Positions 1-9,378 of a stretch of 64,000 nucleotides of DNA are shown piece by piece. Under the pieces are notes generated by a model. The model searched no databases, was not told the DNA's origin, and was given only the letters and a program-made list of their open reading frames with translations. A program made the translations under genes and the position numbers. Source of the stretch: Bacteroidia bacterium (GTDB lineage: Bacteria; Bacteroidota; Bacteroidia; B-17B0; Aurantibacillaceae); the NCBI GenBank assembly GCA_016787895.1, contig JAEUTN010000010.1, forward strand, positions 62,001 to 126,000, in the 5' to 3' direction. Positions within the stretch are counted from its first letter, which is position 1, and each line of letters opens with the position of its first letter.

Positions 1-1
1 G

Positions 2-91
2 AACGACCTGCTGTGCAATGCCAGGTATTTGCTGCTTGCACTGGGATTCTGGCTGCTTTATAAACAAAACAAACCCCTCCAACGCGCATGA
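2..91 (+). CDS. C-terminal end of a membrane protein (partial)
   Basis: Reading from base 2 gives an open frame of 29 residues ending in TGA at 89-91. It contains one hydrophobic stretch (YLLLALGFWLLY) followed by a short basic tail. The stop overlaps the ATG of the following kinase gene in the arrangement ATGA, typical of translationally coupled genes, so this is probably the last transmembrane helix of a membrane protein in the same operon. The body of the gene lies outside the window and its family cannot be told. Confidence 0.55.
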   Translation, partial: NDLLCNARYLLLALGFWLLYKQNKPLQRA

Positions 92-861
92 ACCAGGAAG
101 AAATCGTATTAAGCATCGTGAGCACCTCCCTGCTCATGCTCCTGCTTATTGTGATTATCGCCATTGCTTTTGTGATTTCGGCAAGACAGAAACTTAAACA
201 GGAAATGCTGCTGGCCGAAACCAAATTGCAGTACGAACAGGAATTGCGTCAGGTAGAAAACGAAGTGAGCGAACAGATGATGAACCGCCTTTCACAGGAA
301 TTGCACGACAACATCGGGCAACTTCACACGGCCATGCACATACAAATTCAAAATCAAAAACTCGATCACCCCGAATTGAAAGAAAGGTTTGAAACCGTTG
401 AAGCCTACCTGGGAGAAGCCACCCGGCAGTTAAAAATTCTGAGCCGCACCTTAAATTACGATTACCTGGGCCATGCCGGTCTGCTGAACACACTCGATAT
501 TGAAGTGGAGCGTTTGAAAAATTTAAAACGCCCTGAGGTCTCCTTTACCAAAGAGGGTTCGATTAGTCCCTTAACCAAAAACCAGGAATTGGTGGTGTTC
601 AGACTATTTCAGGAGATCACACAAAACGCCTTAAGGCATTCGGGGGCCAGTAAACTTAAGCTGAGTTTAAATTGCAGTGAAAACCAATTCAGGTTTAGCA
701 TCAGCGATAATGGAAAAGGCTTTGATGTGGAAAACACCCTGGCCTCAGCAAAATCCAACGGGCTGCACAACATTTTTAAACGGGCTGAACTGGCCGGTTT
801 AAAAATAAAACTGCAAAGCGAATTAGAAAAAGGAACTACATTTGAAATCAGCAAACTTTAA
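88..861 (+). CDS. Membrane-anchored sensor histidine kinase, NarX/LiaS type (HisKA_3)
   Basis: A 257-residue kinase of the kind that phosphorylates a LuxR-type response regulator. Residues about 8-31 form one transmembrane helix, followed by a charged coiled-coil-like linker. The HisKA_3 box is QELHDNIGQ with phospho-acceptor His73. The HATPase_c domain shows the N box around Asn180 (EITQNALRHSG), the G1 box DNGKGF (207-212) and a G2-like box SNGLHNI (223-229). No periplasmic sensor domain is present, so the signal is probably sensed in the membrane or by a partner, perhaps the membrane protein whose end overlaps its start. The response regulator follows 9 nt downstream. The stimulus is unknown. 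Confidence 0.9.
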   Translation: MNQEEIVLSIVSTSLLMLLLIVIIAIAFVISARQKLKQEMLLAETKLQYEQELRQVENEVSEQMMNRLSQELHDNIGQLHTAMHIQIQNQKLDHPELKERFETVEAYLGEATRQLKILSRTLNYDYLGHAGLLNTLDIEVERLKNLKRPEVSFTKEGSISPLTKNQELVVFRLFQEITQNALRHSGASKLKLSLNCSENQFRFSISDNGKGFDVENTLASAKSNGLHNIFKRAELAGLKIKLQSELEKGTTFEISKL

Positions 862-870
862 TTTCTGAAA

Positions 871-1536
871 TTGAATCCCGAAAAAAAAATATGCCTGGTT
901 GACGATCATGTGATTGTAAGGCATGGTTTAAAAGTGTTAATTGAAAAACTGGGGCCCTATGTGGTTGCTGAAGAATACGACGACGGGGCCGACTTTTTAG
1001 AAAACCTCAACACCAACCAATTGCCCGATTTAGTGTTGATGGACCTGAGCATGCCTAAAATGGGAGGTTTGGAGGTGATGAAACAACTGCATGCTGCGAA
1101 CCTGAAAGTTCCGGTGTTGATACTCACCCTGAATGAAAACGAGGACGTGATTATACAATTGTTTCGTTTGGGTGCCAGGGGGTACCTCACTAAAACGGCC
1201 TCCTCCACTTCCATGAAAATGGCTTTGGAGGAAATTTTCAGAAACGGGTATTTCCACAATGAATTTATGCGGCTTTCGCTTGAAAACAACGCTTCAGCAC
1301 AGGCCGGCGAAAAAAGCCATCCCCTGCTGGATAAAATGAGCGCCCGGGAGCGTGAGTTTTTAAAGCTGGTGTGCCATGAAAAGGAATACACCTATGAACA
1401 AATTGCAGACCTCATGCAAGTCAACCCCCGTACGGTGGACGGTTACAGAGAAGGTTTGTTCGAAAAATTTTCAATAAAATCCAAAACCGGACTTGTGCTA
1501 TTGGTGCTTAAGCACAATCTTTACGGACAATTGTAA
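871..1536 (+). CDS. Response regulator, NarL/FixJ family
   Basis: A 221-residue two-domain regulator, partner of the kinase just upstream. The receiver domain (about 6-120) has the acidic pair Asp11/Asp12, phospho-acceptor Asp58 (VLMDLSMP), Thr86 and Lys108. A LuxR-type helix-turn-helix occupies about 152-215 (REREFLKLVC, then EQIADLMQVNPRTVDGYR). The start is TTG at 871: no in-frame ATG lies near it, and a later start would remove the first beta strand (KICLVDDH). It is co-transcribed with the kinase. Targets are unknown. Confidence 0.92.
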   Translation: MNPEKKICLVDDHVIVRHGLKVLIEKLGPYVVAEEYDDGADFLENLNTNQLPDLVLMDLSMPKMGGLEVMKQLHAANLKVPVLILTLNENEDVIIQLFRLGARGYLTKTASSTSMKMALEEIFRNGYFHNEFMRLSLENNASAQAGEKSHPLLDKMSAREREFLKLVCHEKEYTYEQIADLMQVNPRTVDGYREGLFEKFSIKSKTGLVLLVLKHNLYGQL

Positions 1537-1556
1537 GTGTCGTAAAGCAAGGGAAT

Positions 1557-2018
1557 ATGGAATCAGCATCAGGTTTAAAACCGTTTTTTTTGGAATTGTT
1601 CGAGTACAACCGTGCGGCCAACGAGGCTTTTATTACCCTGTTGAACGCCAACGAAAAACAGCTCAATGAAAAATGCGTGTCATTGATCAACCACATCATC
1701 AACGCCCACCACATTTGGAACAACCGCATCGAAAAAAAAGAACTGGCATACGGGGTGTGGGAGATTCATAAATTTACCGACCTTAAACTGCTCAACAATG
1801 GCAATCACGCCATGAGCAAAGAACTCTTAACCGATTATTCTCTTGAGAACAAGGTGGATTACATCAACACCAAAGGCGAACTGTTCAGCAACAGCGTGCG
1901 GGATATTCTTTTTCATGTGATCAACCACTCCAATTACCACCGGGCACAAATTGCCACTACGCTCAAAAGTTTGGGCATTGAACCTCCGAAAAGCGATTAC
2001 ATCGTTTACAAAAGGTAA
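1557..2018 (+). CDS. DinB-like metal-binding protein
   Basis: A 153-residue protein resembling the DinB/YfiT four-helix-bundle superfamily. It shows the expected spaced histidines, one set in the second helix (HIINAHH, His46-His52) and the pair HSNYH (His124 and His128) near the C-terminus, which in this family bind a divalent metal. Members include thiol-S-transferases and damage-inducible proteins of unknown reaction, and the substrate here cannot be told. The gene follows the two-component pair by 20 nt and may share its transcript. Confidence 0.75.
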   Translation: MESASGLKPFFLELFEYNRAANEAFITLLNANEKQLNEKCVSLINHIINAHHIWNNRIEKKELAYGVWEIHKFTDLKLLNNGNHAMSKELLTDYSLENKVDYINTKGELFSNSVRDILFHVINHSNYHRAQIATTLKSLGIEPPKSDYIVYKR

Positions 2019-2143
2019 AATTTTACATCTCTGTCTTCCGCAGTCCTTAAGCCTTCCCGACTGTTTACCGGTTTTTTAGCATTCTTCTGTTTGAAAAAGT
2101 TGGATTTATTGAGTAGTATTAACTCAAAAAAGGACCAGGGAAT

Positions 2144-3121
2144 ATGCCGGTAGAAATCGTTAAAAAGCTCATACTCTCCTTTCTCAATAGAAAGGGAAAG
2201 GGCAGCTACTCCAGTAACCGGGAAAGGGCCAAAGCTTTTTTTAAACTCAAGGTGTTTATACGGCACGAAACCACCAATTGGTTTATGATTTGTGTAGGGG
2301 TTATTTCAGCCGCTTTTGGGCTCAAGAGTTTTTTGCTTTCCAACGGATTCATTGATGGGGGCATTACCGGCATTTCATTGCTTATTTCGGCCAAAACCGG
2401 CATGGGCATCTCTATCCTGATTGTGCTTTTAAACATTCCCTTTATCCTTTTAGGTTATCATCAAATCGGGCGCAACTTTGTGGTAAAAACCACCCTTGGC
2501 ATTTTGTTGCTGGCCCTTTGCGTGGCCGGCATTGAGTTTCCGGTGCTCACCAGCGATAAACTTCTGATTTCGGTTTTTGGTGGATTTTTTTTAGGAGCGG
2601 GGATTGGCTTGAGCATGCGAGGAGGCGGGGTAATAGATGGCACCGAAATTATGGCCATTTACCTGAGCAAACGCATGGGCCTCACCATTGGAGATATTAT
2701 CCTGATTTTCAACATTATTATCTTCTCATTTGCGGCCTGGTTGCTGAGTTTTGAAACCGCCTTATATTCTATTTTAACCTATCTTAGCGCCTCCAAAACC
2801 GTTGATTTTGTAATCGAAGGCATTGAGGAGTACACAGGCGTTACAGTAATTTCAGCTAAAAGCGAAGAAATACGGCTCATGATTACCCAAAACCTGGGTC
2901 GGGGCGTTACGGTTTACAAAGGCAGCCGGGGCTATGGAAAAACCGGAGAAAAAAACGACATGGACATCCTTTTTTCGGTGATTACCCGATTAGAGGTGGC
3001 CAGATTAAGTACAGAGATTGAAAAGATTGACCCTTCGGCCTTTGTGATTATGAACAGCATCAAGGACACCAAGGGCGGAATGATAAAAAAACGTTTACAA
3101 CAAATTAAACAGAAGAAATAG
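2144..3121 (+). CDS. YitT family membrane protein (YitT_membrane + DUF2179)
   Basis: A 325-residue integral membrane protein. After a basic N-terminal segment (1-45) come about five to six hydrophobic helices (about 47-215) with glycine-rich motifs such as GGITGISLL and GGGVIDGTE typical of YitT proteins. A cytoplasmic DUF2179 domain follows (about 225-310, including GRGVTVYKGSRGYG). The transport or signalling role of the family is not established. The next gene, an RND-type transporter, starts 9 nt after this stop, so the two probably form an operon. Confidence 0.88.
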   Translation: MPVEIVKKLILSFLNRKGKGSYSSNRERAKAFFKLKVFIRHETTNWFMICVGVISAAFGLKSFLLSNGFIDGGITGISLLISAKTGMGISILIVLLNIPFILLGYHQIGRNFVVKTTLGILLLALCVAGIEFPVLTSDKLLISVFGGFFLGAGIGLSMRGGGVIDGTEIMAIYLSKRMGLTIGDIILIFNIIIFSFAAWLLSFETALYSILTYLSASKTVDFVIEGIEEYTGVTVISAKSEEIRLMITQNLGRGVTVYKGSRGYGKTGEKNDMDILFSVITRLEVARLSTEIEKIDPSAFVIMNSIKDTKGGMIKKRLQQIKQKK

Positions 3122-3130
3122 ATTTAAAGT

Positions 3131-5503
3131 ATGTGGAAATTATTCTCAGGACTCCTGCTCAGAAATAAACTGGTTTTTACAGTTGCGGTCCTGCTGCTTA
3201 CCGTTTTTATGGGTTATAAGGCCTATAAAATGGAACTGTCCTACGAGTTTGCCAAAATTTTACCGGATAACGACAGCACCTTTATCGAATACCAGAATTT
3301 CAAAAAAATGTTTGGTGAAGATGGAAACGTGATGGTTATCGGATTTCAGGACAGGAATTTATTTCAGGCTGAAAAATTCAGCGACTGGCAAACGCTGAGC
3401 ACAAAAATCAAAGAAATCAAAGGCATTAAAGAGGTCCTCTCCCTGCCCACCATTTATCAAATGTTCAGGAACGACACCCTTGAAAAATTTGATTTCAGGC
3501 CTTTGATAAAAAATCAGGTGACATCTCAGGCCGAAGCCGACAGCATCAAAGCCCAGGTACTGAACCTTCCGTTTTATGAAGGTTTGGTGTTCAACAAAGA
3601 AAGCTATGCCACCTTAATGGCCATCACCTTTACTAAAAAGGACCTGGATTCGAAACGCCGGCTTGAAATTGTGGACGAGATTGATGCCTTAACGAAGGTG
3701 TTTTCTTCCAAACACAACATTGAGCTGCATTATTCAGGGATGCCTTACATCCGTTCGCAACTGATGCGTAAAGTGTCTCAGGAGATGACCTTGTTTTTGG
3801 TACTGGCCGTTATCGTTACGGCCATTATCCTCTGGATGTTTTTCCGCTCGTTTTCCTCCGTGGTATTTTCCATCATTGTAGTGGCCATTGGCGTGGTATG
3901 GTCCATAGGTATCATGGAGTTGTTTGGCTACAAAATCACCATCCTATCCGGCCTCATTGCGCCGCTGATTATGGTGATTGGTTTGCCCAATTGTATATTC
4001 CTCATCAACAAATACCACAGCGAGTATTTGGCTCATAAAAATAAAATCAAGGCCCTGGCCCGCACCATCGAAACCATGGGCGTTACCTTGTTCCTGGCCA
4101 ACATCACAACATCCATAGGTTTTGCCGTGTTGTATTTCACAAAAAGTTCCATGCTGGTGGAATTTGGCGTGGTGGCCGGCATCAGCGTAATGACCACTTA
4201 CCTGATTACACTCGTTTTAATTCCGGTCATCCTGAATTACCTCCCTACTCCAAAAGCCAAACACACCAAACACCAGGAAGGAAAACGCATTAACAAAATC
4301 CTGGAGACCATTGACCAACTGGTTCAACACCGCAGAAAAACCATTTATCTTGTTACCACCTTAATCACCATTATTGCAGCAATTGGCATCCGGTACGTGA
4401 ATTTAAACGGATATGTAGTGGATGATTTGCCGAAGAACGACCCGGTATACACCGACCTGCATTTTTTTGAATCGCATTTTAAAGGCGTTCTGCCCTTTGA
4501 GATTTACATTGACACCAAAGAAAAAAACGGACTTTTTAAGGACAATGCCCGGGCGCTATACAAAATCAAACGTTTGCAAAGCACCATGGCTGAATTTCCG
4601 GAATTTTCAAAACCCTTGTCGATTGTTGAGGGCATTAAGTTCTCTTACCAGGCCTACAAGGGCGGGGAGGCCAAATTTTACAAACTGCCGGGCATCACCG
4701 ATTTGAAAACCCTGGCTGAATTCTCCGATTCCTTAAGCGGGAAGGAGAACCGTTTGCGTTCCTTTATTGATTCCAATAAACAAATCACAAGGGTGAGTTA
4801 TCAGGCTGCAGACATTGGCTCCATGAAAATGAAGTTGCTGATGAAAGACCTTAAGCCAAGGATAGATTCCATTTTTGATCCAAAGGAATACGATGTAAAA
4901 CTGACAGGACACAGTTTGGTGTTTTTAAAAAGCAACGATTATTTGTTGTCCAATCTGATTGAGAGTTTGATTATAGAAATCATACTCATTGCGATTGTAG
5001 GTATTGCCCTGTTTCGTTCGGTTAGAATTATTTTGCTTTCCAAACTCCCCTGTTTGATTCCTCTGGTCATCACAGCGGGCATCATGGGCTTTTTGAACAT
5101 TCCGTTTAAACCCTCCACTATTTTGATTTTTAGTATTGCCTTTGGTATTTCATCCGACGGCACCATTTATTTCCTCACCAAATACCGGCACGAGCTTAAA
5201 AAGAAAAGGAAACATTCCACTGAAGCCATTTCCGCTACCATCAAGGATACCGGCTTGAGCATGGTTTACACCTCTATTATTTTATTCTGCGGTTTCGCCA
5301 TCTTCTCCGCCTCAAGTTTTGGTGGAACAGTGGCTTTGGGTGTTTTGGTTTCGCTCACCCTGCTCCTTTCTCTATTCACCAATTTATTGTTATTGCCTTC
5401 CATCCTGCTCTCCATCCACAAAAAGTCCACCAAGGATGAAATCATCGCGGCACCATTGATTGATATTGACGAAGAGGAGGACGAGGTAGAACCGGCGATT
5501 TAA
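3131..5503 (+). CDS. RND superfamily transporter, MMPL type
   Basis: A 790-residue membrane protein with the duplicated MMPL/RND layout: one helix near residue 12-30, a large extracytoplasmic loop (about 35-210), a five- to six-helix bundle (about 215-390), a second loop (about 420-610) and a second bundle (about 615-770). The motifs LIAPLIMVIGLPNCIFLI and GISSDGTIYFLTKYRHE fall where RND proteins carry their conserved helix-4 and helix-10 segments. The C-terminus is very acidic. Related proteins export lipids or hydrophobic molecules. Cargo is unknown, and no adaptor or TolC-type partner gene is adjacent. Likely operon with the YitT gene. Confidence 0.85.
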   Translation: MWKLFSGLLLRNKLVFTVAVLLLTVFMGYKAYKMELSYEFAKILPDNDSTFIEYQNFKKMFGEDGNVMVIGFQDRNLFQAEKFSDWQTLSTKIKEIKGIKEVLSLPTIYQMFRNDTLEKFDFRPLIKNQVTSQAEADSIKAQVLNLPFYEGLVFNKESYATLMAITFTKKDLDSKRRLEIVDEIDALTKVFSSKHNIELHYSGMPYIRSQLMRKVSQEMTLFLVLAVIVTAIILWMFFRSFSSVVFSIIVVAIGVVWSIGIMELFGYKITILSGLIAPLIMVIGLPNCIFLINKYHSEYLAHKNKIKALARTIETMGVTLFLANITTSIGFAVLYFTKSSMLVEFGVVAGISVMTTYLITLVLIPVILNYLPTPKAKHTKHQEGKRINKILETIDQLVQHRRKTIYLVTTLITIIAAIGIRYVNLNGYVVDDLPKNDPVYTDLHFFESHFKGVLPFEIYIDTKEKNGLFKDNARALYKIKRLQSTMAEFPEFSKPLSIVEGIKFSYQAYKGGEAKFYKLPGITDLKTLAEFSDSLSGKENRLRSFIDSNKQITRVSYQAADIGSMKMKLLMKDLKPRIDSIFDPKEYDVKLTGHSLVFLKSNDYLLSNLIESLIIEIILIAIVGIALFRSVRIILLSKLPCLIPLVITAGIMGFLNIPFKPSTILIFSIAFGISSDGTIYFLTKYRHELKKKRKHSTEAISATIKDTGLSMVYTSIILFCGFAIFSASSFGGTVALGVLVSLTLLLSLFTNLLLLPSILLSIHKKSTKDEIIAAPLIDIDEEEDEVEPAI

Positions 5504-5532
5504 GAGAATTCGATTTGCAGGTTAAGCCGGGC

Positions 5533-7008
5533 TTATTGCCCTGTGTAATGCCTTAGATAAAGGTTTCTCCAGCTAAGGTTCGCCAAAGCGTTGGCTTCCT
5601 CCAGCAAAGGTTGATCATCGGTATTCACCAGAGTGGTTTTTTCTAAATCCGGATGAACTTCAAAAGCCAATTCGGGTAATTTTTCAAGGGAGGCCACCAG
5701 CATCAGGTTACGGTGATGTTCATCGTTTGAATAGGAACAAAATTTTATGTGAAATCCCTGCTTTAAAAGAGTGTGGTATAGAATGGAAGTCCCTTTGCCC
5801 AATTCCCCACTGCTATACCCATGCCAGTTGATGAGAATACGGGCTTTTTTACTGAGCTGTGTTTTTAATTTAGAGAGGCTCTCTGTGGTGATGACGTGAG
5901 AGGGCTGTTCTTCAGCTTTAAACACATCTGCCAGCACCAGATCGTAACTGGTTTGGTTGGCATTTAAAAAATGACGGGCATCATCGTTGAACACCTTCAC
6001 TTTTTTGTCCAATCCAAAATAATGTTGCGCGGCGTAAATCACCCGGTCATCAAATTCCACGGCCTGAACCTGAAATTTTTTATCCGACAAAACATTGGAA
6101 GTTAATCCTGCTCCCAATCCTAATACCAGAGCCTTTGAACCGGGAGCAAATCCACTGCACAGGGAATCAAAAACCCGCACATATTCCGATACCGACTGAC
6201 CCGTAGCCAGGTCCATTTCACTTTGAATGATGTCGTTTACTTTTAACAGGCGAATGGTTTTTTGATTGTAGTTTAAATCCTCCACCTCTACCCTACCCAT
6301 AATTCCTTCAGAAAGGTAAAGCAGGGCTTGGTTTTTTAGTTGTGATTGCAGATTCAGAACTACCAGGCCAGAAGCAATAAGGGCATGGGTGAACAAAAAC
6401 TTCCATAAAAGCAAAGCGCTGCTTACAAAAAGCAAAATCCCAAAGGACAAAAGGGTGATTTTTAGTCCCAGTTGCGGCATCAGGTAAAATCCACAACCAA
6501 ATGTGGCCAGAATTCCTCCAAGCGTAGATATGGCATACACTCCTCCACTTACCTTTCCGGCATCTGCCTGGCTTTTGCTTTGCAGCATCACAAATAAGGG
6601 AGAAGTGGCGCCCAAAAAAAACACCGGTGCAAACAACAATAAAACAGTTGCTCCTATCATTGCAGGAAAAAAGGAAATGTAGGCAATGCGTGGTACCAGG
6701 TATTCGGCCGTAAATGGCATGAGCAGAACAGAAAGAGCAGCGAAAGAAAGAATGAGAAACAAACGTTTTGCAGGATCTTTGGATTTAGCGCTCCACCAGC
6801 CACCGGTAAAATAGCCCGATGCTAGCGCCAGAAGAGTAATGCCCAAAACAGAAGCCCACACGTAAAGACTCGATCCGAACACGGGAGAAAGCAAACGCGC
6901 GCCGCAGAGTTCCACAGCCATCACCGTGGCTCCTTCAATACAACTTAATACCAATAACTGTTTTTTCAACTTAAGCCTGATTAATGTGAAAATCCACAAG
7001 TCCTTCAA
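5533..7008 (-). CDS. Membrane-fused spermidine-synthase-like methyltransferase-fold protein
   Basis: A 491-residue fusion of a polytopic membrane domain (about residues 18-235) with a C-terminal Rossmann domain resembling spermidine synthases (about 260-480). The SAM/dcSAM-binding signs are VLGLGAGLTS, the acidic strand end AVEFDD and NDDARHFL. The catalytic region reads LADVF and not the D-x-x-D-P of true spermidine synthases, so polyamine synthesis is doubtful. The ATG at 7008 overlaps the upstream kinase gene by 38 nt. A TTG at 6969, right after that gene's TAA, is a good alternative start and gives MKKQLLVLS, closer to family length. Probably co-transcribed with the kinase. Confidence 0.8.
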   Translation of the reverse strand: MKDLWIFTLIRLKLKKQLLVLSCIEGATVMAVELCGARLLSPVFGSSLYVWASVLGITLLALASGYFTGGWWSAKSKDPAKRLFLILSFAALSVLLMPFTAEYLVPRIAYISFFPAMIGATVLLLFAPVFFLGATSPLFVMLQSKSQADAGKVSGGVYAISTLGGILATFGCGFYLMPQLGLKITLLSFGILLFVSSALLLWKFLFTHALIASGLVVLNLQSQLKNQALLYLSEGIMGRVEVEDLNYNQKTIRLLKVNDIIQSEMDLATGQSVSEYVRVFDSLCSGFAPGSKALVLGLGAGLTSNVLSDKKFQVQAVEFDDRVIYAAQHYFGLDKKVKVFNDDARHFLNANQTSYDLVLADVFKAEEQPSHVITTESLSKLKTQLSKKARILINWHGYSSGELGKGTSILYHTLLKQGFHIKFCSYSNDEHHRNLMLVASLEKLPELAFEVHPDLEKTTLVNTDDQPLLEEANALANLSWRNLYLRHYTGQ

Positions 7009-7825
7009 TGGGCGATTTTAAAACCTTACCCAATTGGTATCCGAAGTCAGCGGCCACCTGGCTGATGATCTCCTGGTATACATAACCTACTGAGCCAACA
7101 ATGCCGATTTTATAGGATGTTGAATTGCTGTACTTCATGATTTGTTGGGTAAAAAAGGAACGGAAACATTCCAGGAGCACTTTTCTCACGTGGGGATGTT
7201 CCAGATTCGAATGCATAAACCTGCTCACAGTGGCCAGGTATTTTGAAGGCAAAGGGGCTTTGTACACATTTTCAAGAATTGTCTCCCGGTTATAACCCTC
7301 TGTTTCGAATTTGGATTTCAGGTCGGTGGGTAATTCTCCTTCAAAATAATCACGGATAAAATACTTTCCAATCTGAGAACCACCGCCGTGATCGCTCCAA
7401 AGGTAACCGGCTGAGGCCACGTTTTCGATGATGTTTTTACCATCGTACAAACACGAATTGCTGCCGGTGCCCAGTATAGCCGCTATACCCGGGCTGTTGC
7501 CGCACAGGGCTCTGGCAGCTGCGAGTAAATCGTGCGATACTTCAATGTGAGCGTTGGGACTGATGCTTTCAGCTAACGCGTGCTGAACAAGTGTGCAGTT
7601 TTTTTCGTTGGAGCAACCCGAGCCATAAAAATAAATGCGGGCGATTTTTGAAGTCCACGCTTTCAATTCAGGAAGCAGGCTTTTTATCAGTTCTTCTTTG
7701 ATCTGCTGTTTGGTTTGAAAATAGGGATTAAACCCGGTGGTTTGGCAGGTTTGTTCTTTCTTTGCACCATTCAACACTACCCAATCGGTTTTACTTGAGC
7801 CGCTATCTGCAATTAACACTATCAT
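6971..7825 (-). CDS. N-acetylglucosamine kinase-like ATPase (BadF/BadG/BcrA/BcrD fold)
   Basis: A sugar-kinase-type ATPase of about 284 residues from the ATG at 7825; a start at 7840 only adds five residues before the first strand. Phosphate-binding motif 1 is ADSGSSKTDW at the N-terminus and motif 2 is ILGTGSNSCLYDG near residue 110, followed by a glycine-rich segment (SDHGGGSQIGK). This pattern matches the Bacteroidota proteins annotated as GlcNAc kinase, which phosphorylate amino sugars recycled from peptidoglycan or chitin. The substrate is inferred from family only. The gene lies 66 nt downstream of rpsP, after a terminator. Confidence 0.82.
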   Translation of the reverse strand: MIVLIADSGSSKTDWVVLNGAKKEQTCQTTGFNPYFQTKQQIKEELIKSLLPELKAWTSKIARIYFYGSGCSNEKNCTLVQHALAESISPNAHIEVSHDLLAAARALCGNSPGIAAILGTGSNSCLYDGKNIIENVASAGYLWSDHGGGSQIGKYFIRDYFEGELPTDLKSKFETEGYNRETILENVYKAPLPSKYLATVSRFMHSNLEHPHVRKVLLECFRSFFTQQIMKYSNSTSYKIGIVGSVGYVYQEIISQVAADFGYQLGKVLKSPIEGLVDFHINQA

Positions 7826-7840
7826 GGCGCAAAATAACAA

Positions 7841-7870
7841 AAAAAAACCGCCTCGGTTGGGAGACGGTTT
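7841..7870 (-). terminator. Rho-independent terminator of rpsP
   Basis: Read on the minus strand, a 10-bp stem (7861-7870 with 7845-7854, one G-U pair) closes a 6-nt loop and is followed by a T run. It lies 21 nt after the rpsP stop and before the GlcNAc-kinase-like gene. Confidence 0.85.
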
Positions 7871-7891
7871 TGAGTGAGTGCAGGTTGACTG

Positions 7892-8422
7892 TTATTCCGC
7901 TGCTGAGGTTTCAGCAGGTGCTTCGCCTTCGGTAGCTGCCGGAGCAGAAGCGGCACTGGCTGCTTCCGCCATTTTAGCGGCGATTTTAGCGGCTTTTGCT
8001 TCTTTCACGGCTGATTCGTTTTTCAAACGGGCCTGAGCCTGTTCGGTTGATTCTTTTTTCAAACGATCGTGTTTGCCAAGAATTTTACCGGATTTCTCAT
8101 TTTGCCAGCTTGTGAACTTTTGTTCAGCCTGAGCTTCGGTTAAAGCGCCTTTTTTAACGCCTTCCAAAAGGTGTTTTTTCATCATTACCCCTCTGTAAGA
8201 GAGAATTGCACGACACGTGTCGGTAGGCTGTGCGCCTTTCATCAACCAGTTAAGGGTTGAATCGAAATTGATGTCGATTGTTGCAGGGTTGGTGTTTGGA
8301 TTGTAAATCCCGAGTTTCTCAATGAATTTTCCATCGCGTGGTGCCCGACCATCCGCAACTACCATGTGGAAGAAAGCAGAATCTTTCTTTCCAAAACGTT
8401 GTAGTCTAATCTTTACTGCCAT
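7892..8422 (-). CDS. rpsP: 30S ribosomal protein S16 with long C-terminal extension
   Basis: The first ~80 residues are a standard S16 core (MAVKIRLQRFGKK, then HMVVADGRAPRDGKFIEKLG and YNPNTNP), a small-subunit protein needed for 30S assembly. The protein is 176 residues, about twice the length of E. coli S16. The extra part is a lysine/glutamate-rich helix-like segment (about 85-145) and an Ala/Pro/Glu tail ending in AETSAAE. Extended S16 proteins are usual in Bacteroidota. The gene has its own promoter (8448-8478) and terminator. In many bacteria rpsP is followed by rimM, which is not the case here. Confidence 0.96.
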   Translation of the reverse strand: MAVKIRLQRFGKKDSAFFHMVVADGRAPRDGKFIEKLGIYNPNTNPATIDINFDSTLNWLMKGAQPTDTCRAILSYRGVMMKKHLLEGVKKGALTEAQAEQKFTSWQNEKSGKILGKHDRLKKESTEQAQARLKNESAVKEAKAAKIAAKMAEAASAASAPAATEGEAPAETSAAE

Positions 8423-8447
8423 TTTAGTTGTTTTTTAATTCAGGGCG

Positions 8448-8478
8448 CAAATATCGCCATTTAATTGTAAAGGGCAAA
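8448..8478 (-). promoter_or_regulatory. Bacteroidota-type promoter of rpsP
   Basis: On the minus strand a -33 TTTG (8475-8478) is followed by 19 nt and GATATTTG (8448-8455), which matches TAnnTTTG except for the first base. The start codon is 26 nt further on. Confidence 0.65.
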
Positions 8479-8519
8479 AAAAACAGGGCATTTTCTGGTT
8501 CAATCCCTGTAAAAAGTGC

Positions 8520-8527
8520 TAATTTTG
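8520..8527 (+). promoter_or_regulatory. Promoter -7 box for the universal stress gene
   Basis: TAATTTTG fits the TAnnTTTG consensus. It lies 21 nt before the ATG at 8549, so a GTG start at 8516 would fall upstream of the transcript start; this decides the start codon. No clear TTTG -33 box is visible. Confidence 0.6.
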
Positions 8528-8548
8528 GGGCAAAATTCCTTTTTTATC

Positions 8549-9376
8549 ATGCAAATCAAAGAAAGAGGTATCATTCTGATTCCCATTGATTTCACCAAAC
8601 AATCGCTTTTGGCAATCAAACAATCTTACAATCTGGCCCGTTATACCCACTCCAAGCTCGTATTGCTACACGCTTTCGAGAAACCGGGAGAAGAAAGTGA
8701 GGAAGCACTCAGAAAGTTGTGCCAGCAAACCGAGCAGGAGAGCGGAGTGCCAACTGAATACAATAATATTAAAGGGGATGTTTACGTTGAAACCTACAGA
8801 ATTGCTGAGGAAATGAAAGCCACCATGATAATTGCGGGGCTCGAAAGTCACATGAAATTCAGGGATATTATCGGTTCCAGCGCCAGTAAACTCATCCGCA
8901 AAGCCCCTTGTCCGGTTATTACCATACGCGGGGATGAACACCGCGACGGCTGTGAGAACATTCTTTTGCCCATCGATTTATCCAGCGAAACCCGCGAGAA
9001 AGTAGATGTGGCCATACAATTTGCGAAGTATTTCGGAGCCAGCATCCGTATTTTAGGTGTTTTTGACATCAATGACAGCGAATACGAGAACCGCTTATTG
9101 GCTTACGCCCATCAGGCCAAACAATTCATCAAGGGCAAAGGCATTTCCTGTACCAATAAATTTATTCCTACCAAAGACATCGCGCAAACCGTGGTGGACT
9201 ATGGCAATAAAATAGAAGCCGACCTTATCATGATCATGAACAAACCTTCTTTGAATGTGGTAGAGTTTTTCGGCGGTACCGATGCCCAGAGGATTGTGGA
9301 CATCAGCAACATTCCTGTAATGACCATACAACCTGAGAAACGGGAAAGTGTGACCCATTTCGCTTCGGGAGTTTAA
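8549..9376 (+). CDS. Universal stress protein, tandem UspA domains
   Basis: A cytoplasmic stress protein of 275 residues made of two UspA domains (about 1-135 and 140-265 counted from the ATG at 8549). Each half begins with a strand of the type IILIPIDF or NILLPIDL. The segment GLESHMKFRDIIGSS resembles the Usp nucleotide loop, but the second glycine of G-x2-G-x9-G-S is replaced by serine, so ATP binding is uncertain. Tandem Usp proteins help cells through growth arrest. The start follows from the -7 box at 8520. Convergent with the porD gene, 2 nt apart. A second tandem Usp gene lies at 40486. Confidence 0.88.
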   Translation: MQIKERGIILIPIDFTKQSLLAIKQSYNLARYTHSKLVLLHAFEKPGEESEEALRKLCQQTEQESGVPTEYNNIKGDVYVETYRIAEEMKATMIIAGLESHMKFRDIIGSSASKLIRKAPCPVITIRGDEHRDGCENILLPIDLSSETREKVDVAIQFAKYFGASIRILGVFDINDSEYENRLLAYAHQAKQFIKGKGISCTNKFIPTKDIAQTVVDYGNKIEADLIMIMNKPSLNVVEFFGGTDAQRIVDISNIPVMTIQPEKRESVTHFASGV

Positions 9377-9378
9377 GA

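Noticed and set aside
3131..5503. RND gene as a drug efflux pump of the AcrB type
   Set aside because: Size, loop lengths and missing adaptor/TolC partners fit the MMPL group instead.
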